64,000 bases of DNA, taken from the NCBI RefSeq assembly GCF_028473745.1, contig NZ_CP101137.1:1922001-1986000 (forward strand), written 5' to 3'. The translations under genes and the position numbers were made by a program. The first letter of the stretch is position 1, and the number at the start of each line of letters is the position of its first letter. Below are positions 17,149 to 26,267 of this stretch, one piece after another. The DNA comes from Streptomyces sp. M92 (GTDB taxonomy: Bacteria; Actinomycetota; Actinomycetes; Streptomycetales; Streptomycetaceae). The notes below the pieces were generated by a model, which searched no databases, was not told the DNA's origin, and saw only the letters and a list, made by a program, of their open reading frames with translations.

Positions 17149-17867
17149 CTCTCCACGGCCGTCCACGTCGCGTCGGCGGCCGGATCGGCGAGGGTGCCGT
17201 TGGTGAGGGTGATCGCGTCGTCGCCGAGGCGTACGGCGACCAGGGCCACCGTGAGGACGGTGTCCCCGGCGCGCACCGTCACCCGCAGGCCCTGCCGGGC
17301 GTCCCCCGCCTCGGGCAGGGCGACGTCGGTGACCCGGACCTCCCGGGCGGCGCCGCCCGCGGCGCGGGCCGTGAAGCTCCCGCACGTGTCCGGCAGCGTG
17401 CCGAGCCAGGTCAGCGCGGTGTCGATGTCGGCGGCGCGGTGGGAGGTGATCCGGTAGTGCAGCTGGGCCCCGCCCGTCACCTCGTCCAGGGCGGTGGCGG
17501 CGCGCGGGGCGGTGGCGGCGCCGAAGAGGTCCTCGGTGTAGAGGACGTCCAGCAGCCGCCCGCAGTCGGGCCGCTCCGCGCTCGCCTTGAGCATCTGGTC
17601 CCGCCAGGTCGCCGCGCCCCGCGTCGGCTCCCACGTCCCCGCCAGGTCGGCCTCAGTGATCAGGGCCGCCCGCGCCTGCCCCCGGGTGAGCACGGGCGGC
17701 ACGGTGGCCGGCGGGAGCGCGGCCGGGGACTGGGTGGTCGCCGGAGCGGTCGCGGCCGGGCGGTCCGCCTCCGGTCCGCCGGTGGAGCAGGCGGCCACCG
17801 TCCACACCAGCAGCGCCGAGAGCGCGGCGGCGTGCCGGAGGCGGGCGGCGGGCGCGGGGTGCTGCAT
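17097..17867 (-). CDS. Lipoprotein of unknown function
   Basis: A 256-residue exported protein. The N-terminus has a signal with lipobox-like VAAC (ALLVWTVAACSTGG), then a Pro/Ala/Thr-rich spacer. The outer domain begins near residue 60 (VLTRGQARAALITEADLAGTWEP) and resembles the sensor-type lipoproteins common in Streptomyces, with conserved-looking Cys pairs (PDCGRLL, DTCGSF). No enzyme motif seen. The ATG at 17867 follows AGGAGG. Its 3' end lies inside a 119-bp tandem duplication. Confidence 0.82.
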   Translation of the reverse strand: MQHPAPAARLRHAAALSALLVWTVAACSTGGPEADRPAATAPATTQSPAALPPATVPPVLTRGQARAALITEADLAGTWEPTRGAATWRDQMLKASAERPDCGRLLDVLYTEDLFGAATAPRAATALDEVTGGAQLHYRITSHRAADIDTALTWLGTLPDTCGSFTARAAGGAAREVRVTDVALPEAGDARQGLRVTVRAGDTVLTVALVAVRLGDDAITLTNGTLADPAADATWTAVERGSERLAEVRRQGRAQV

Positions 17868-18012
17868 CGGGGTGCCTCCTGGAGGGCCGGGGCGATCGGC
17901 GCCGTTCCGGTCCGGTCGCACCCTCCACGGCACCACCGCCCCCGCCCCGCCACCAGCGTGCGGGGCCGTCCGGGTGAGGGGGAGGTGGTGCCGGGACGCG
18001 GGGCCCGTGGCC

Positions 18013-19683
18013 CTACAGCGCCAGCCACACCGTCGTGTCGGGGCCCAGGCGGCCGTCCTCCAGCGGCGCGCTGCTCAGCAGCACCTCCCCGGCCGGCCGG
18101 TCCACCGTTCGGCCGGAGAGGTTGGTGACGCAGCGCCAGCCGGGCGAGCGGTCGAACTGGAGCACCCCGTCCGGGACGTCGTCCGCCCAGGTCAGCGACT
18201 CTCCGTCGAGCAGCTTGCGGCGCAGGCGCAGGGCCGTGCGGTACAGCTCCAGGGTCGAGCCCGCCACCCCGTCCTGCGCCTCGACGGCGTACGCCGCGAA
18301 GCCGGGCGGCTGCGGCAGCCACGCTCCGCCCGCGCCGAAGCCGTACGACGGGCCGTCCGTCGTCCACGGCAGCGGCACCCGGCACCCGTCGCGGCCCTTG
18401 CGGACGTGCCCGGTCTGCTCCCAGATCGGGTCCTGGAGCACCTCGGTGGGCAGGTCGGCCACCTCGGGCAGCCCCAGTTCCTCGCCCTGGTAGACGTACG
18501 CCGAGCCGGGCAGCGCCAGCATCAGCAGCGTCGCCGCGCGGGCCCGGCGCAGCCCGGCCGCCTCGTCGACGGCCGGTGCCTTGCCGCCGGACAGCAGCCA
18601 GGCGTCGGTGTCGGTGTCCGGCGGCAGGACCAGGCGGGAGGCGTGGCGGATCACGTCGTGGTTGGAGAGCACCCAGGTCGCCGAGGCCCCGGCGGCGCGG
18701 GCGTCGGCCAGCGAGCCGGTGATGATCTCGCGCAGCTCGGCGGCGTCCCAGCCGCCCTGGAGGTACTCGAAGTTGAACGCCTGGCCCAGTTCGTCCGGCC
18801 GGGCGTACAGCGCGCGCCGGGCGCCCGGCACCCACGCCTCGGCGACCGCCGTCCGGGGCGGGGTGTAGGTGTCGAAGATCTTCCGCCAGTCGCGGTAGAC
18901 CTCGTGGACGTCGTCGCGGTCGTAGAACGGGTGGGTGCCGGGAGCGAACTCCGTGAGGGCCGCCTCGCTGCTCAGCTCGGGGGCGCCGAGGTCGCGCAGC
19001 GGCTCGGTCAGGTCCTTGACCAGGGCGTGCGCCACGTCGACGCGGAAGCCGTCGACGCCCCGGTCGCACCAGAACTTCAGCGTGGTGCGGAAGTCGGCGC
19101 GGACCTGCTCGTTCTCCCAGTTGAGGTCGGGCTGCTGGGGCGCGAAGAGGTGGAGGTACCACTGTCCGTCCGGCACCCGCTTCCAGGCGCTGCCGCCGAA
19201 GACGGACTGCCAGTCGGTGGGCGGCAGTTCACCCTGCTCGCCGCGTCCGTCGCGGAAGACGTAGCGGTCGCGGGCGGCCGAACCGGGGGCGGCCGCCAGG
19301 GCCTCGCGGAACCACGCGTGGCGGTGCGAGGTGTGGTTGGGGACCAGGTCGACGATCACCTTCAGGCCCAGGCGGTGGGCCTCGGCGGCCATGGCGTCGA
19401 AGTCGTCCAGGGTGCCGAGGCGGGGGTCGACGTCGCGGTAGTCCTCGACGTCGTAGCCGCCGTCGGCGAGTTCGGAGGGGTAGAACGGGCTGAGCCACAG
19501 GGCGTCGACGCCCAGGGCGGCCAGGTGGGTCAGGCGCTGGGTGACGCCGCGCAGGTCACCGAGCCCGTCGCCGTCGGCGTCGGCGAAGCTGCGGGGGTAG
19601 ACCTGGTAGATGACGGCCTGCCGCCACCAGTCGGGGTCCTTGGACGACAGGTCGGGCGTGCTGGCGGTGCTGCGTACGGACAC
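18013..19683 (-). CDS. Alpha-glucosidase, glycoside hydrolase family 13
   Basis: A 556-residue cytoplasmic enzyme with no signal peptide. It hydrolyses alpha-glucosidic bonds of maltose- or isomaltose-type sugars. GH13 landmarks in order: WWRQAVIYQVYPRSFAD, GVDALWLSPFYPS, VIVDLVPNHTSHRHAWF, GFRVDVAHAL (nucleophile Asp near 214), AVAEAWVPG (acid/base Glu near 280) and LSNHDVIRH (third acid near 343). Length and motifs fit the oligo-1,6-glucosidase / alpha-glucosidase subfamily. The GTG at 19683 follows AAGGAG at good spacing. No sugar transporter lies next to it. Confidence 0.93.
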   Translation of the reverse strand: MSVRSTASTPDLSSKDPDWWRQAVIYQVYPRSFADADGDGLGDLRGVTQRLTHLAALGVDALWLSPFYPSELADGGYDVEDYRDVDPRLGTLDDFDAMAAEAHRLGLKVIVDLVPNHTSHRHAWFREALAAAPGSAARDRYVFRDGRGEQGELPPTDWQSVFGGSAWKRVPDGQWYLHLFAPQQPDLNWENEQVRADFRTTLKFWCDRGVDGFRVDVAHALVKDLTEPLRDLGAPELSSEAALTEFAPGTHPFYDRDDVHEVYRDWRKIFDTYTPPRTAVAEAWVPGARRALYARPDELGQAFNFEYLQGGWDAAELREIITGSLADARAAGASATWVLSNHDVIRHASRLVLPPDTDTDAWLLSGGKAPAVDEAAGLRRARAATLLMLALPGSAYVYQGEELGLPEVADLPTEVLQDPIWEQTGHVRKGRDGCRVPLPWTTDGPSYGFGAGGAWLPQPPGFAAYAVEAQDGVAGSTLELYRTALRLRRKLLDGESLTWADDVPDGVLQFDRSPGWRCVTNLSGRTVDRPAGEVLLSSAPLEDGRLGPDTTVWLAL

Positions 19684-19773
19684 GCGGTCTCCTTCGCGGT
19701 GCGTGCGGGCGACACGAATAGATCTGTCCACATCACCCGAAAAGGGAACCCGTGCGCCCGCGACGCGCCGAGG

Positions 19774-20754
19774 CTACGAACCCGTGCGCTCGACCGTGCT
19801 CAGGTACAGCTCCACGTACCGCGCCACGTCCACCTCCAAGCCGACGTCCACCAGCGGCTGTTCGCGCGTGTCCCCGTGGAGTTCGGCCTCGCCGACGCGG
19901 GCCCGGCGGTCGACGAGGGTCTGGCCGCGGGCCGGTCCGGGGGCCAGGCACACCTCGACGGGCAGCCGGTGCGTGGTCAGGCCCCCGGGGTCGATCACCG
20001 CGCAGACCGCGCCCGCGTCGCCGAGTCCGCCGCCGGGGTCCGTCTCGTCGGTGGCCGGGCCGCGGTGGGCGAGCAGCTCACCGGCGAGCCGGGTGCCGGG
20101 CTCGGTGCTCGCGCGCAGCCGGCGCACGTCCGGGCCCGGCACGATCACCCGCTGGAACACGTCCAGCCCGTACATCGTGACCGGCACCCCGGCCCCGAGC
20201 AGGATCGCGGCGGCCTCCGGGTCGTGCCAGACGTTGAACTCGGCGACCGGCGTCGCGTTGCCGGTGGCCACCGCGCCGCCCATGAAGACGATCCGCTCGA
20301 TGTTGCGCGTGACCTCGGGGTGGGTGCGCAGCAGCAGCGCGATGTTGGTCGCCGGGGCGGTGGGGATCAGGGTGACCGGGCGCGGCGCGGTGAGGATCTC
20401 GCGGCGCAGCAGGGTCACGGCGTCCACGTCGACGGGGGCGCGGGAGGGCGCGGGCAGGCCCAGGTCGCCCATGCCGTCGTGGCCGTGCACGTGCCGGGCG
20501 GTGCGCACCGCCTCGATCAGCGGCCGCTCGGCGCCCCGGGCGACGGGCACGTCCGGGGCGCCGGCCCGCTCCAGCACGGTCAGGGTGTTGCGCACGACCC
20601 CCGCCACGTCGGTGTTGCCGGCCACGCAGGTGACCGCGCGCAGGTCGAGCCCCGGGTGGCGGACCGCCAGCAGCAGGGCCAGGGCGTCGTCGACGCCGGT
20701 GTCGCAGTCGATGATCACCGGGATGGGCTGCGGCGGGGCGGAGGGGGTCGTCAC
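19774..20754 (-). CDS. Nucleoside hydrolase (IunH/URH family)
   Basis: A 326-residue enzyme that cleaves nucleosides to base and ribose for purine/pyrimidine salvage in the cytoplasm. The calcium-binding signature is clear near the N-terminus (IIDCDTGVDDALAL, residues about 14-27), with AVTCVAGNTDVAGVVRNTL, IVFMGGAV, EFNVWHDPEAAAILL and a late GDAGAVCAVIDP that carries another metal ligand. GTG 20754 follows AGGAG. It lies about 110 bases downstream of the M24 peptidase gene on the same strand, so they may share a transcript. Confidence 0.92.
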   Translation of the reverse strand: MTTPSAPPQPIPVIIDCDTGVDDALALLLAVRHPGLDLRAVTCVAGNTDVAGVVRNTLTVLERAGAPDVPVARGAERPLIEAVRTARHVHGHDGMGDLGLPAPSRAPVDVDAVTLLRREILTAPRPVTLIPTAPATNIALLLRTHPEVTRNIERIVFMGGAVATGNATPVAEFNVWHDPEAAAILLGAGVPVTMYGLDVFQRVIVPGPDVRRLRASTEPGTRLAGELLAHRGPATDETDPGGGLGDAGAVCAVIDPGGLTTHRLPVEVCLAPGPARGQTLVDRRARVGEAELHGDTREQPLVDVGLEVDVARYVELYLSTVERTGS

Positions 20755-20867
20755 GGCGGGGGCTCCTAGGTGTGGGTGGGGGCGCCGGTGCGGTGACCCT
20801 ACGCGGGCCCAGGGCCCGGTCGCCCCGTCGGGCCCGGTGAGGGAGGCCCGCCGGCCCCACCGCCCGG

Positions 20868-22028
20868 TCAGACCACGATCGCCAGATCGTGCGGGGCGGC
20901 GTTCAGCCGCCGGCCGCCGTCCTCGGTGCAGGTCACGACGTCCTCGATGCGGACGCCGAAGCGGCCCGGCAGGTAGATGCCGGGCTCGATGGAGAAGCAC
21001 ATGCCCGCCACGAGCCGCTGCTCCTCGCCCTGCACCAGGTAGGGCGGTTCGTGGGTGGTGACGCCGACGCCGTGGCCGGTGCGGTGGGCGAAGTGCTCGG
21101 CGTGGCCGGCCTCCTCGATCACCGCGCGGGCCGCCCGGTCGACGTCCTGGCAGGACACCCCGGGCCGGACCGCGTCGAAGGCCGCCCGCTGGGCGCCGCG
21201 GACGACCTCGTGCACCCGGCGCTCCTCCTCGGTCGGGGCGCCGACGTGGACGGTGCGGGTGGTGTCGGAGCCGTAGCCGTTGCGCAGGCCGCCGAAGTCC
21301 AGGACGACCATGTCGCCGTCCTCGATGACCCGGTCGCCGGCCCGGTGGTGCGGGTCGGCGCCGCGCGGTCCGGAGCCGACGACCGTGAAGTCGACCCGGT
21401 GGTGGCCGTGCTCGCGCAGCAGCCGGGCCAGGTCGGCGGCCAGGTCGCGTTCGCGCCGCCCGCCGAAGCGCAGCCCGAGGACCTCCTCGTACGCCGCGTC
21501 CGCCGCCGCGGCCGCGTCCGCCAGCCGGGCCACCTCCTGCTCGTCCTTCACCGCGCGCAGCATCGGCAGTACGGCGGACAGCGGCCGGTAGGTGGCCAGC
21601 GGCAGCTGCTCCTGGAGGCAGAGCAGGTGCAGCGCCCAGGTCCCGTCGGACACGGCGTAGCGGCCGTGCGGGCGCAGCAGCCCGGCCGCCGCGGCGTGCG
21701 GGTTCTGGCCGTCCCACCACTCGAAGACCCGCAGCGCGCCGGCGCCGGGTGCCGCCTCGGCCTGGGGGCGTTCCAGCCCGGGGACGAGCAGCCGGGGCTG
21801 GGAGTCGGCGGTGAGGACGAGGAGGGTGAGGCGCTCGGTGGGTTCGGTGGGCCGGTAGCCGCACAGCCACACCAGGTCGGGGCCCGGGGTGACCAGCACG
21901 CCGGCGAGCCCGAGGGTGGCGGCCTCGTACGCCGCCCGCTCCATGCGGGCCGCGTACTCCTGTTCGGTGAAGGCGGCGGCCGGTGCCGTGCCCTGCCCGG
22001 CCTCGCTCGGATCGCCCGGGGCGCTCAT
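20868..22028 (-). CDS. M24-family Xaa-Pro peptidase
   Basis: A 386-residue cytoplasmic metallopeptidase that removes N-terminal residues before proline (creatinase/prolidase fold). The metal ligands are all present in the C-terminal pita-bread domain: the Asp pair in VVLDFGGLRNGYGSDTTRTV, His in GTGHGVGVTTHEPP, Glu in CFSIEPGIY and Glu in GVRIEDVV. The N-terminal domain (GLAGVLVTPGPDLVWLCGY) is also typical. ATG 22028 lies 4 bases after the stop of the upstream lipoprotein gene, so the two are probably coupled. Confidence 0.92.
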   Translation of the reverse strand: MSAPGDPSEAGQGTAPAAAFTEQEYAARMERAAYEAATLGLAGVLVTPGPDLVWLCGYRPTEPTERLTLLVLTADSQPRLLVPGLERPQAEAAPGAGALRVFEWWDGQNPHAAAAGLLRPHGRYAVSDGTWALHLLCLQEQLPLATYRPLSAVLPMLRAVKDEQEVARLADAAAAADAAYEEVLGLRFGGRRERDLAADLARLLREHGHHRVDFTVVGSGPRGADPHHRAGDRVIEDGDMVVLDFGGLRNGYGSDTTRTVHVGAPTEEERRVHEVVRGAQRAAFDAVRPGVSCQDVDRAARAVIEEAGHAEHFAHRTGHGVGVTTHEPPYLVQGEEQRLVAGMCFSIEPGIYLPGRFGVRIEDVVTCTEDGGRRLNAAPHDLAIVV

Positions 22029-22032
22029 GGCG

Positions 22033-22533
22033 TCAGTAGCGCACGGCCCGGGCCACCACCGCGCGCACCTCGCCCGGCAGGTCGTGGCTGCTGCGGGCGG
22101 TGGCGCGGGCGGACTCGCCGGCGCCGACGTCCGGGACGGTGACGACGACCGTGTCGCGCAGGGTGCCGTCGGCGTCGGTGAGGTTCACCTGCACCGCGAA
22201 GGACTTCGCCGAGTCGGCGGTGTTGCGGACGGTGACCTCCACGGTGGTGCGCCCGTCGGCGGCCGTCTCCGGTTCGCCCAGCCGCACGTCCGCCTCGACG
22301 TCGGCGCCCTCCTGGATCTCCGCCAGCCACCGCCCGGCCTCCGCGGTCGCCGACGCCACCGCGTCCGCGCCCTCGGAGGCCAGCGAGGAGGCGGCCGACG
22401 CGGCCCGGCTGGCCGCCGCGCTGCCCGCGTCCGAGGGCGCGTCGCCGTCGGAGCCGCCGGAGCAGCCGGCCAGCACGGTGCCCGTCAGGACCACCGCGCC
22501 GACGGCGCCGAGCGCCCGGTGCCAACCGGCCAT
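22033..22533 (-). CDS. Lipoprotein with a FxLYD-like beta domain
   Basis: A 166-residue lipoprotein. A signal peptide ends in lipobox LAGC, followed by a Ser/Gly/Asp-rich spacer and an Ala-rich helical stretch. The C-terminal beta domain (TTVEVTVRNTADSAKSFAVQV, DADGTLRDTVVVTVPDVGAGE, ARATARSS) matches the FxLYD-like pattern of extracellular binding modules. Function unknown. ATG 22533 follows GGAGG. It ends 4 bases before the M24 peptidase start. Confidence 0.85.
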   Translation of the reverse strand: MAGWHRALGAVGAVVLTGTVLAGCSGGSDGDAPSDAGSAAASRAASAASSLASEGADAVASATAEAGRWLAEIQEGADVEADVRLGEPETAADGRTTVEVTVRNTADSAKSFAVQVNLTDADGTLRDTVVVTVPDVGAGESARATARSSHDLPGEVRAVVARAVRY

Positions 22534-22685
22534 GTGTCGCCTCCAGTGACCTGGTGGGTACTGGTGGGTACCCGCCCGCGCGAGCACGCGGGTCTCCTTC
22601 AGTGAAGGTCTGCGGACACCGCCGCGCACACCGGCGCTGGTCCGGACGGGGGACGCCCGGTGCGTTCCCCGGTGAGCGGCGGGTG

Positions 22686-23057
22686 TCAGACGTGGCCCGG
22701 TCCGCCGCCGCCGAAGGACCCGCTCGACCCCGGCAGCCAGCGGCGGCGGTTCTGGTCGGTGCCCCGGCGGCTGCCGGAGTGGTGGAGCTCGTACGGCATG
22801 AGCCGTGGGCTGCCGTCCGGCGCCAGCGGGATCTCGTCGGGCTCCCGCATCTCCCGTTCCTCGTGGACGGGGCCGGTGGCGGGGAGCTTGCCGTGCTCGT
22901 CGGCGTGGGGGCGATCGGATTCCCGTTCCATGACCCTCAGGCCCATGCGTACGGCCCAGATCAGCGCGCCGGCGATCACCAGCCCGCCGATGAAGGCGAT
23001 GGTCACGTTGAGCGCGTGCGAGGACGCGGCCAGCAGTTCATACGTTGCCGTACTCAT
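22686..23057 (-). CDS. DUF6479-type membrane protein
   Basis: A 123-residue protein with one N-terminal membrane helix (LNVTIAFIGGLVIAGALIWAVRMGLRV in pieces, about residues 16-42), then a charged tail with EEREMREPDEIPLAPDG, RLMPYELHHSGSR and a Gly/Ser-rich end (GSSGSFGGGGPG). This pattern matches the actinobacterial DUF6479 family, whose function is unknown. ATG 23057. The upstream region has an AT-rich stretch (23060-23085) that is probably its promoter. Confidence 0.88.
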   Translation of the reverse strand: MSTATYELLAASSHALNVTIAFIGGLVIAGALIWAVRMGLRVMERESDRPHADEHGKLPATGPVHEEREMREPDEIPLAPDGSPRLMPYELHHSGSRRGTDQNRRRWLPGSSGSFGGGGPGHV

Positions 23058-23235
23058 GTTCTGATTATGTACCCCCAAATGAGATAAAGCGCCAGGAATG
23101 TCCGACTGGTGCCGTGGAGGTACTCCGGGGGTGTCCGCCGTGATTGAGGACCGCCGCCGACTGGTACCCGGCCGACGGTGCGGCGGCGTCGGAGCCGGAG
23201 CGCCGTGCCGCGCCGCCGGCGGAAGGAGCGCCCGT

Positions 23236-24864
23236 ATGACCGCGCCATTGACGGCCGACGCCCACGAGTACGGCCTGGTCGGGGACGGCACCGCCGACGA
23301 CCGGCCGGCATTGCAGAAACTGGTGGACGCGCTCGGCGACGCCACCGCCGCGGACGGCCTGCCGCGTACCGTCCGCGTGCCCGCCGGGCGGTACGTGATC
23401 CGGGACCGCCCGGTGCTCTGGCGCAGCGGCGTCTCGCTGACCGGCGCCGGGCGCGGCGCCACCTGCTTCGCCCTCGCCAACCCGGGCGCCCCCACGCAGC
23501 CGGTGCCGCTGGCCTGGTTCACCACCGCCCAGCACGGTGCCGGGCCGGACCACCACATCGCCGACGTCACCTTCGCCCACTTCGAGATCGACGGCTCCGG
23601 GGTGCACACCGAGGAGTACGACGTGCTGGCCAAGGGGCTCGGTCTCCAGTACGTGCTGCGCGGCCGCTTCAGCGACCTGTACATCCACGACACGGCCGCC
23701 ACCGGCTTCGGCTGCGACTTCCTCCAGGACACCGTCGTCGAGGGCGTGCTCGCCGAACGGTGCGGGCGGCAGGACCCCGGCGAGAAGATGGGCGGCGCGG
23801 GCATCGGCATCGGCGTCGGCGGCTGGGGGCCCGTCGAACGGCTGGCGGTGACCGACTGCACGGCGAACGGCAACGGCACCAACGGCATCTTCCTCGAACT
23901 CCAGCAGGACCACTGGGCCCCGCCGCGCGGCATCCGCGTCACCGCCTGCCACACCGAGGGCAACCGCTACGGCATCTCCGACTGGGGCGCCGAGGGCCTG
24001 CTGGTCACCGGGTGCACGATGCTCGGCAACCACGTCGCCGGGTTCGACGTGTCGGCGCAGGGCACCACCAGCGTCGGCGGGCGCGGCGGCATCGTCACCG
24101 GGTGCCTGATCGACGGGAACGTGCGGGACGGGATCGCGCTCGGCAACACGCCGGGGCCGTACGCCTTCCACGGCAACCGGATCGGCGCCAACGGGCGGTA
24201 CGGCTACTGGCAGCACAACCTGGCCGGCGGCGACCAGGAGCCCGCCCACGACATCGTCCTGGAGTCCAACGACATCCACGACAACGGCCTGGACGGCATC
24301 CGTCTCGACGCCCCGCTGCACGAACCGGCGCTCCTGGGCAACCGCGTCCGCGGCAACGGCCGCCGCGCCGCACCGGCGACGCGGGGCGGCGGCGAAGGCG
24401 TGACCTGCGGCCCGCTGTCCCTGACCGACCCGCACGCGCACTGGCTCCCCGACGGCCACCGCGGCAAGACGCTGACGGTGGGTGCCGGGGACGCGGAGGT
24501 CACCGCCGTGGTCACCGGCAACACCGCGACCGGTCTCACCCTCGCCCCGCGGCGCCCCGGAGCCCGGATCGCCTGGCCGTCCGACGCCGCCCCCGCGCCG
24601 GGCACCGCCTACCGCCTCCCGGACACCCCGTCCCCGCGCACCGGCCTCACCGCCGCCGCGGCCGTCACCCACCCGTACGTGCACGGCAACCGGTTCCGGG
24701 ACGACGGTCACCCGCGCACCCAGACCCACGCCCTGTGGATCGCCCACGAGGCCACCTGGACAGCCGGCCGGGTCTTTGGCAACGACTTCAGCGGCAACGC
24801 CTCGGCGGCCACCCGCTTCGACTCCGCCCCGAGCGGCGGACGCTGGCGGGACAACGACGGCTGA
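23236..24864 (+). CDS. Right-handed parallel beta-helix protein (pectate-lyase-like)
   Basis: A 542-residue protein of the pectin-lyase superfold. The start (DAHEYGLVGDGTADDRPALQKLVDAL) is the usual entry of secreted beta-helix enzymes, and the coils repeat N-rich turns (CTANGNGTNGIFLEL, CHTEGNRYGISDWGAEGLLVTGC, SNDIHDNGLDGIRLDAP). Many members cleave polysaccharides, but catalytic residues cannot be assigned and no signal peptide is visible. A non-repetitive insert lies near residues 400-460. ATG 23236 follows GGAAGGAG. Confidence 0.85.
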   Translation: MTAPLTADAHEYGLVGDGTADDRPALQKLVDALGDATAADGLPRTVRVPAGRYVIRDRPVLWRSGVSLTGAGRGATCFALANPGAPTQPVPLAWFTTAQHGAGPDHHIADVTFAHFEIDGSGVHTEEYDVLAKGLGLQYVLRGRFSDLYIHDTAATGFGCDFLQDTVVEGVLAERCGRQDPGEKMGGAGIGIGVGGWGPVERLAVTDCTANGNGTNGIFLELQQDHWAPPRGIRVTACHTEGNRYGISDWGAEGLLVTGCTMLGNHVAGFDVSAQGTTSVGGRGGIVTGCLIDGNVRDGIALGNTPGPYAFHGNRIGANGRYGYWQHNLAGGDQEPAHDIVLESNDIHDNGLDGIRLDAPLHEPALLGNRVRGNGRRAAPATRGGGEGVTCGPLSLTDPHAHWLPDGHRGKTLTVGAGDAEVTAVVTGNTATGLTLAPRRPGARIAWPSDAAPAPGTAYRLPDTPSPRTGLTAAAAVTHPYVHGNRFRDDGHPRTQTHALWIAHEATWTAGRVFGNDFSGNASAATRFDSAPSGGRWRDNDG

Positions 24865-24903
24865 CGGGCGCGGTGGGGTGGCCGGGAGGCGCGGCTGTCC
24901 GGA

Positions 24904-25290
24904 TCAGCAGAACGTGCCCCTGATCGCGTCCAGGACCTGTGCGCTCTGCTCCCAGGTCACCCGGAACCGCTGGGCCGCCGCGTCCCGCACCTCGTCCTCG
25001 GGCCGTCCCTGCCGGATGTCGACGCACAGCCACCGGGCGTTCTCGACGGCCGCGTCCTCGTCGGCGGTGACGGTCGGGTCGAGGGCCGCCAGGTCGCTCA
25101 GCAGCAGCTCCCGCTGACCGGCCTCGGGCGACGGGATCACGTGCCGCTCCCCGCCGCCGACCGTCCGGGACTCCACGCTCTGGGTGTCGCCCCCGTCGCC
25201 CTCGCCGCCGTACCCGCCGTACACCGCGGCCGTGACCACCCCGGCCACCGCCACCAGCCCCGCCACGGCGACCGCCGCCCGCTTCCTCAT
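24904..25290 (-). CDS. Small secreted protein, DUF732-like
   Basis: A 128-residue exported protein: basic start MRKRA, hydrophobic signal (VAVAGLVAVAGVVTAAVYGG), acidic Gly/Asp spacer and a helical C-terminal domain (ADEDAAVENARWLCVDIRQG, VTWEQSAQVLDAIRGTFC). The two Cys residues, near the domain start and at the C-terminus, probably form a disulfide, as in DUF732-type proteins. Function unknown. Convergent with the beta-helix gene, 39 bases away. Confidence 0.78.
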   Translation of the reverse strand: MRKRAAVAVAGLVAVAGVVTAAVYGGYGGEGDGGDTQSVESRTVGGGERHVIPSPEAGQRELLLSDLAALDPTVTADEDAAVENARWLCVDIRQGRPEDEVRDAAAQRFRVTWEQSAQVLDAIRGTFC

Positions 25291-25405
25291 GCCGTCCCCC
25301 CGTCCTGTGGATCGCCCGCCGAGACTACGCCGCCCTGCCAGCCGAGACGAGGCTCCAAGACCCACTCCCGCACACTGAAGAGGAACGGCACGACCGCACG
25401 GTTGA

Positions 25406-25834
25406 CCCGCCGAGGGAAACGCGGCGTCGATGACCGGGCAGGGCCGCGTCCAGGCCAACCCGCTGATCATGGCGTCGGTGACGGCCACGGCGGTCTCCGG
25501 CGAGTTCCACCGGCCGTCGCTCACCGCCGGGAACGAGGACGGGACCCGTACCGAGCCGCTGCCCGACGAGGTCGTCAGAGAGCTGCGCGAGCTGATGCGG
25601 GCCATCGTCACCGACGGCACCGCGCGCGTCCTGGCCGACCTGCCCGGCGAGATCGGAGCCAAGACCGGCACCGCCGAGGTCTCCGACCACCAGGACGACA
25701 ACGGCTGAACGGTCGCCCACCGCGGCAACGTGGCCGTCGCCGTGGCCGCCGAGGAGGGCGTCACCGGCGGCGGCTCGGCGGGGCCGATCGGGCACAGCCT
25801 GCTGTCGGCCGTGCCCGAGGACCCGTCGTCCTGA
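25406..25834 (+). pseudogene. Penicillin-binding protein transpeptidase fragment (broken)
   Basis: This is the C-terminal third of a class B-type penicillin-binding protein. EGNAASMTGQGRVQANPLIM, then VSGEFHRPSLTAG and the KTG active-site motif in GAKTGTAEVSDH, are all recognisable. The serine (SxxK) and SxN motifs are missing. A TGA at 25706-25708 replaces the Trp of the usual NGWF(V/A) motif, and the frame then continues (VAHRGNVAVAVAAEEG) to a stop at 25832-25834. Upstream in the same frame lies a TGA (25403-25405). It is a truncated, inactive remnant of a cell-wall enzyme. Confidence 0.8.
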
Positions 25835-25892
25835 GCCTCCCGCCGGTGTGCGGCGGCGCCAGCGGTGTGCGGTGGTGCGGCGGGGCGCGCGG

Positions 25893-26147
25893 TCAGCCCT
25901 GGGCGCCGCCGCCCCGGCCGCCGGTGGCGCCGTCGGTCTCCCCGCGCTCGACCGTCTCGCCGCGGATCACGCGCGGCTCCCCGCGGTCCTCGGCCGGTGT
26001 CCGCTCCTCGTCCTTCATCGCGCGGGCCTCGGCCTTGAGGATGCGCGCCGACTTGCCCGCCGAGCGGGTCAGCTCGGGGAGCTTCTTGGCGGCGAGGACG
26101 GCTATGACGACGATGAGGATGATCGCGACTTCGCTCAGTCCGAACAC
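25893..26147 (-). CDS. TatA-family twin-arginine translocase subunit
   Basis: An 84-residue protein with the TatA layout: one N-terminal membrane helix (FGLSEVAIILIVVIAVLAAKKLPEL, in pieces, residues 2-26) with the conserved hinge KKLPEL, then an amphipathic helix (AGKSARILKAEARAMKDEE) and a charged, Gly-rich tail. TatA polymers form the pore for folded Tat substrates. It stands apart from any tatC, so it is probably an accessory copy. GTG 26147 follows GGGAGCG. A palindrome 100 bp upstream is shared with spo0M and glsB. Confidence 0.88.
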   Translation of the reverse strand: MFGLSEVAIILIVVIAVLAAKKLPELTRSAGKSARILKAEARAMKDEERTPAEDRGEPRVIRGETVERGETDGATGGRGGGAQG

Positions 26148-26245
26148 GGCGCTCCCTGGTGGCGTACGGCGGTGCGGACCCGCGGCAGGGCCCGCACGGA
26201 ATCTACGGCATGGCGGGGTGCGGCGCAGGCGGACCCGGCAAAAGT

Positions 26246-26263
26246 TTCTACAACAGTGTAGAA
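26246..26263. promoter_or_regulatory. Palindrome TTCTACA-N4-TGTAGAA upstream of tatA
   Basis: A perfect 7+7 bp inverted repeat with a 4-bp spacer, 98 bp upstream of the tatA start and just after the spo0M stop. The same element occurs upstream of spo0M (27368) and glsB (41007), so it is probably an operator of a shared regulator. Confidence 0.6.
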
Positions 26264-26267
26264 GTCG

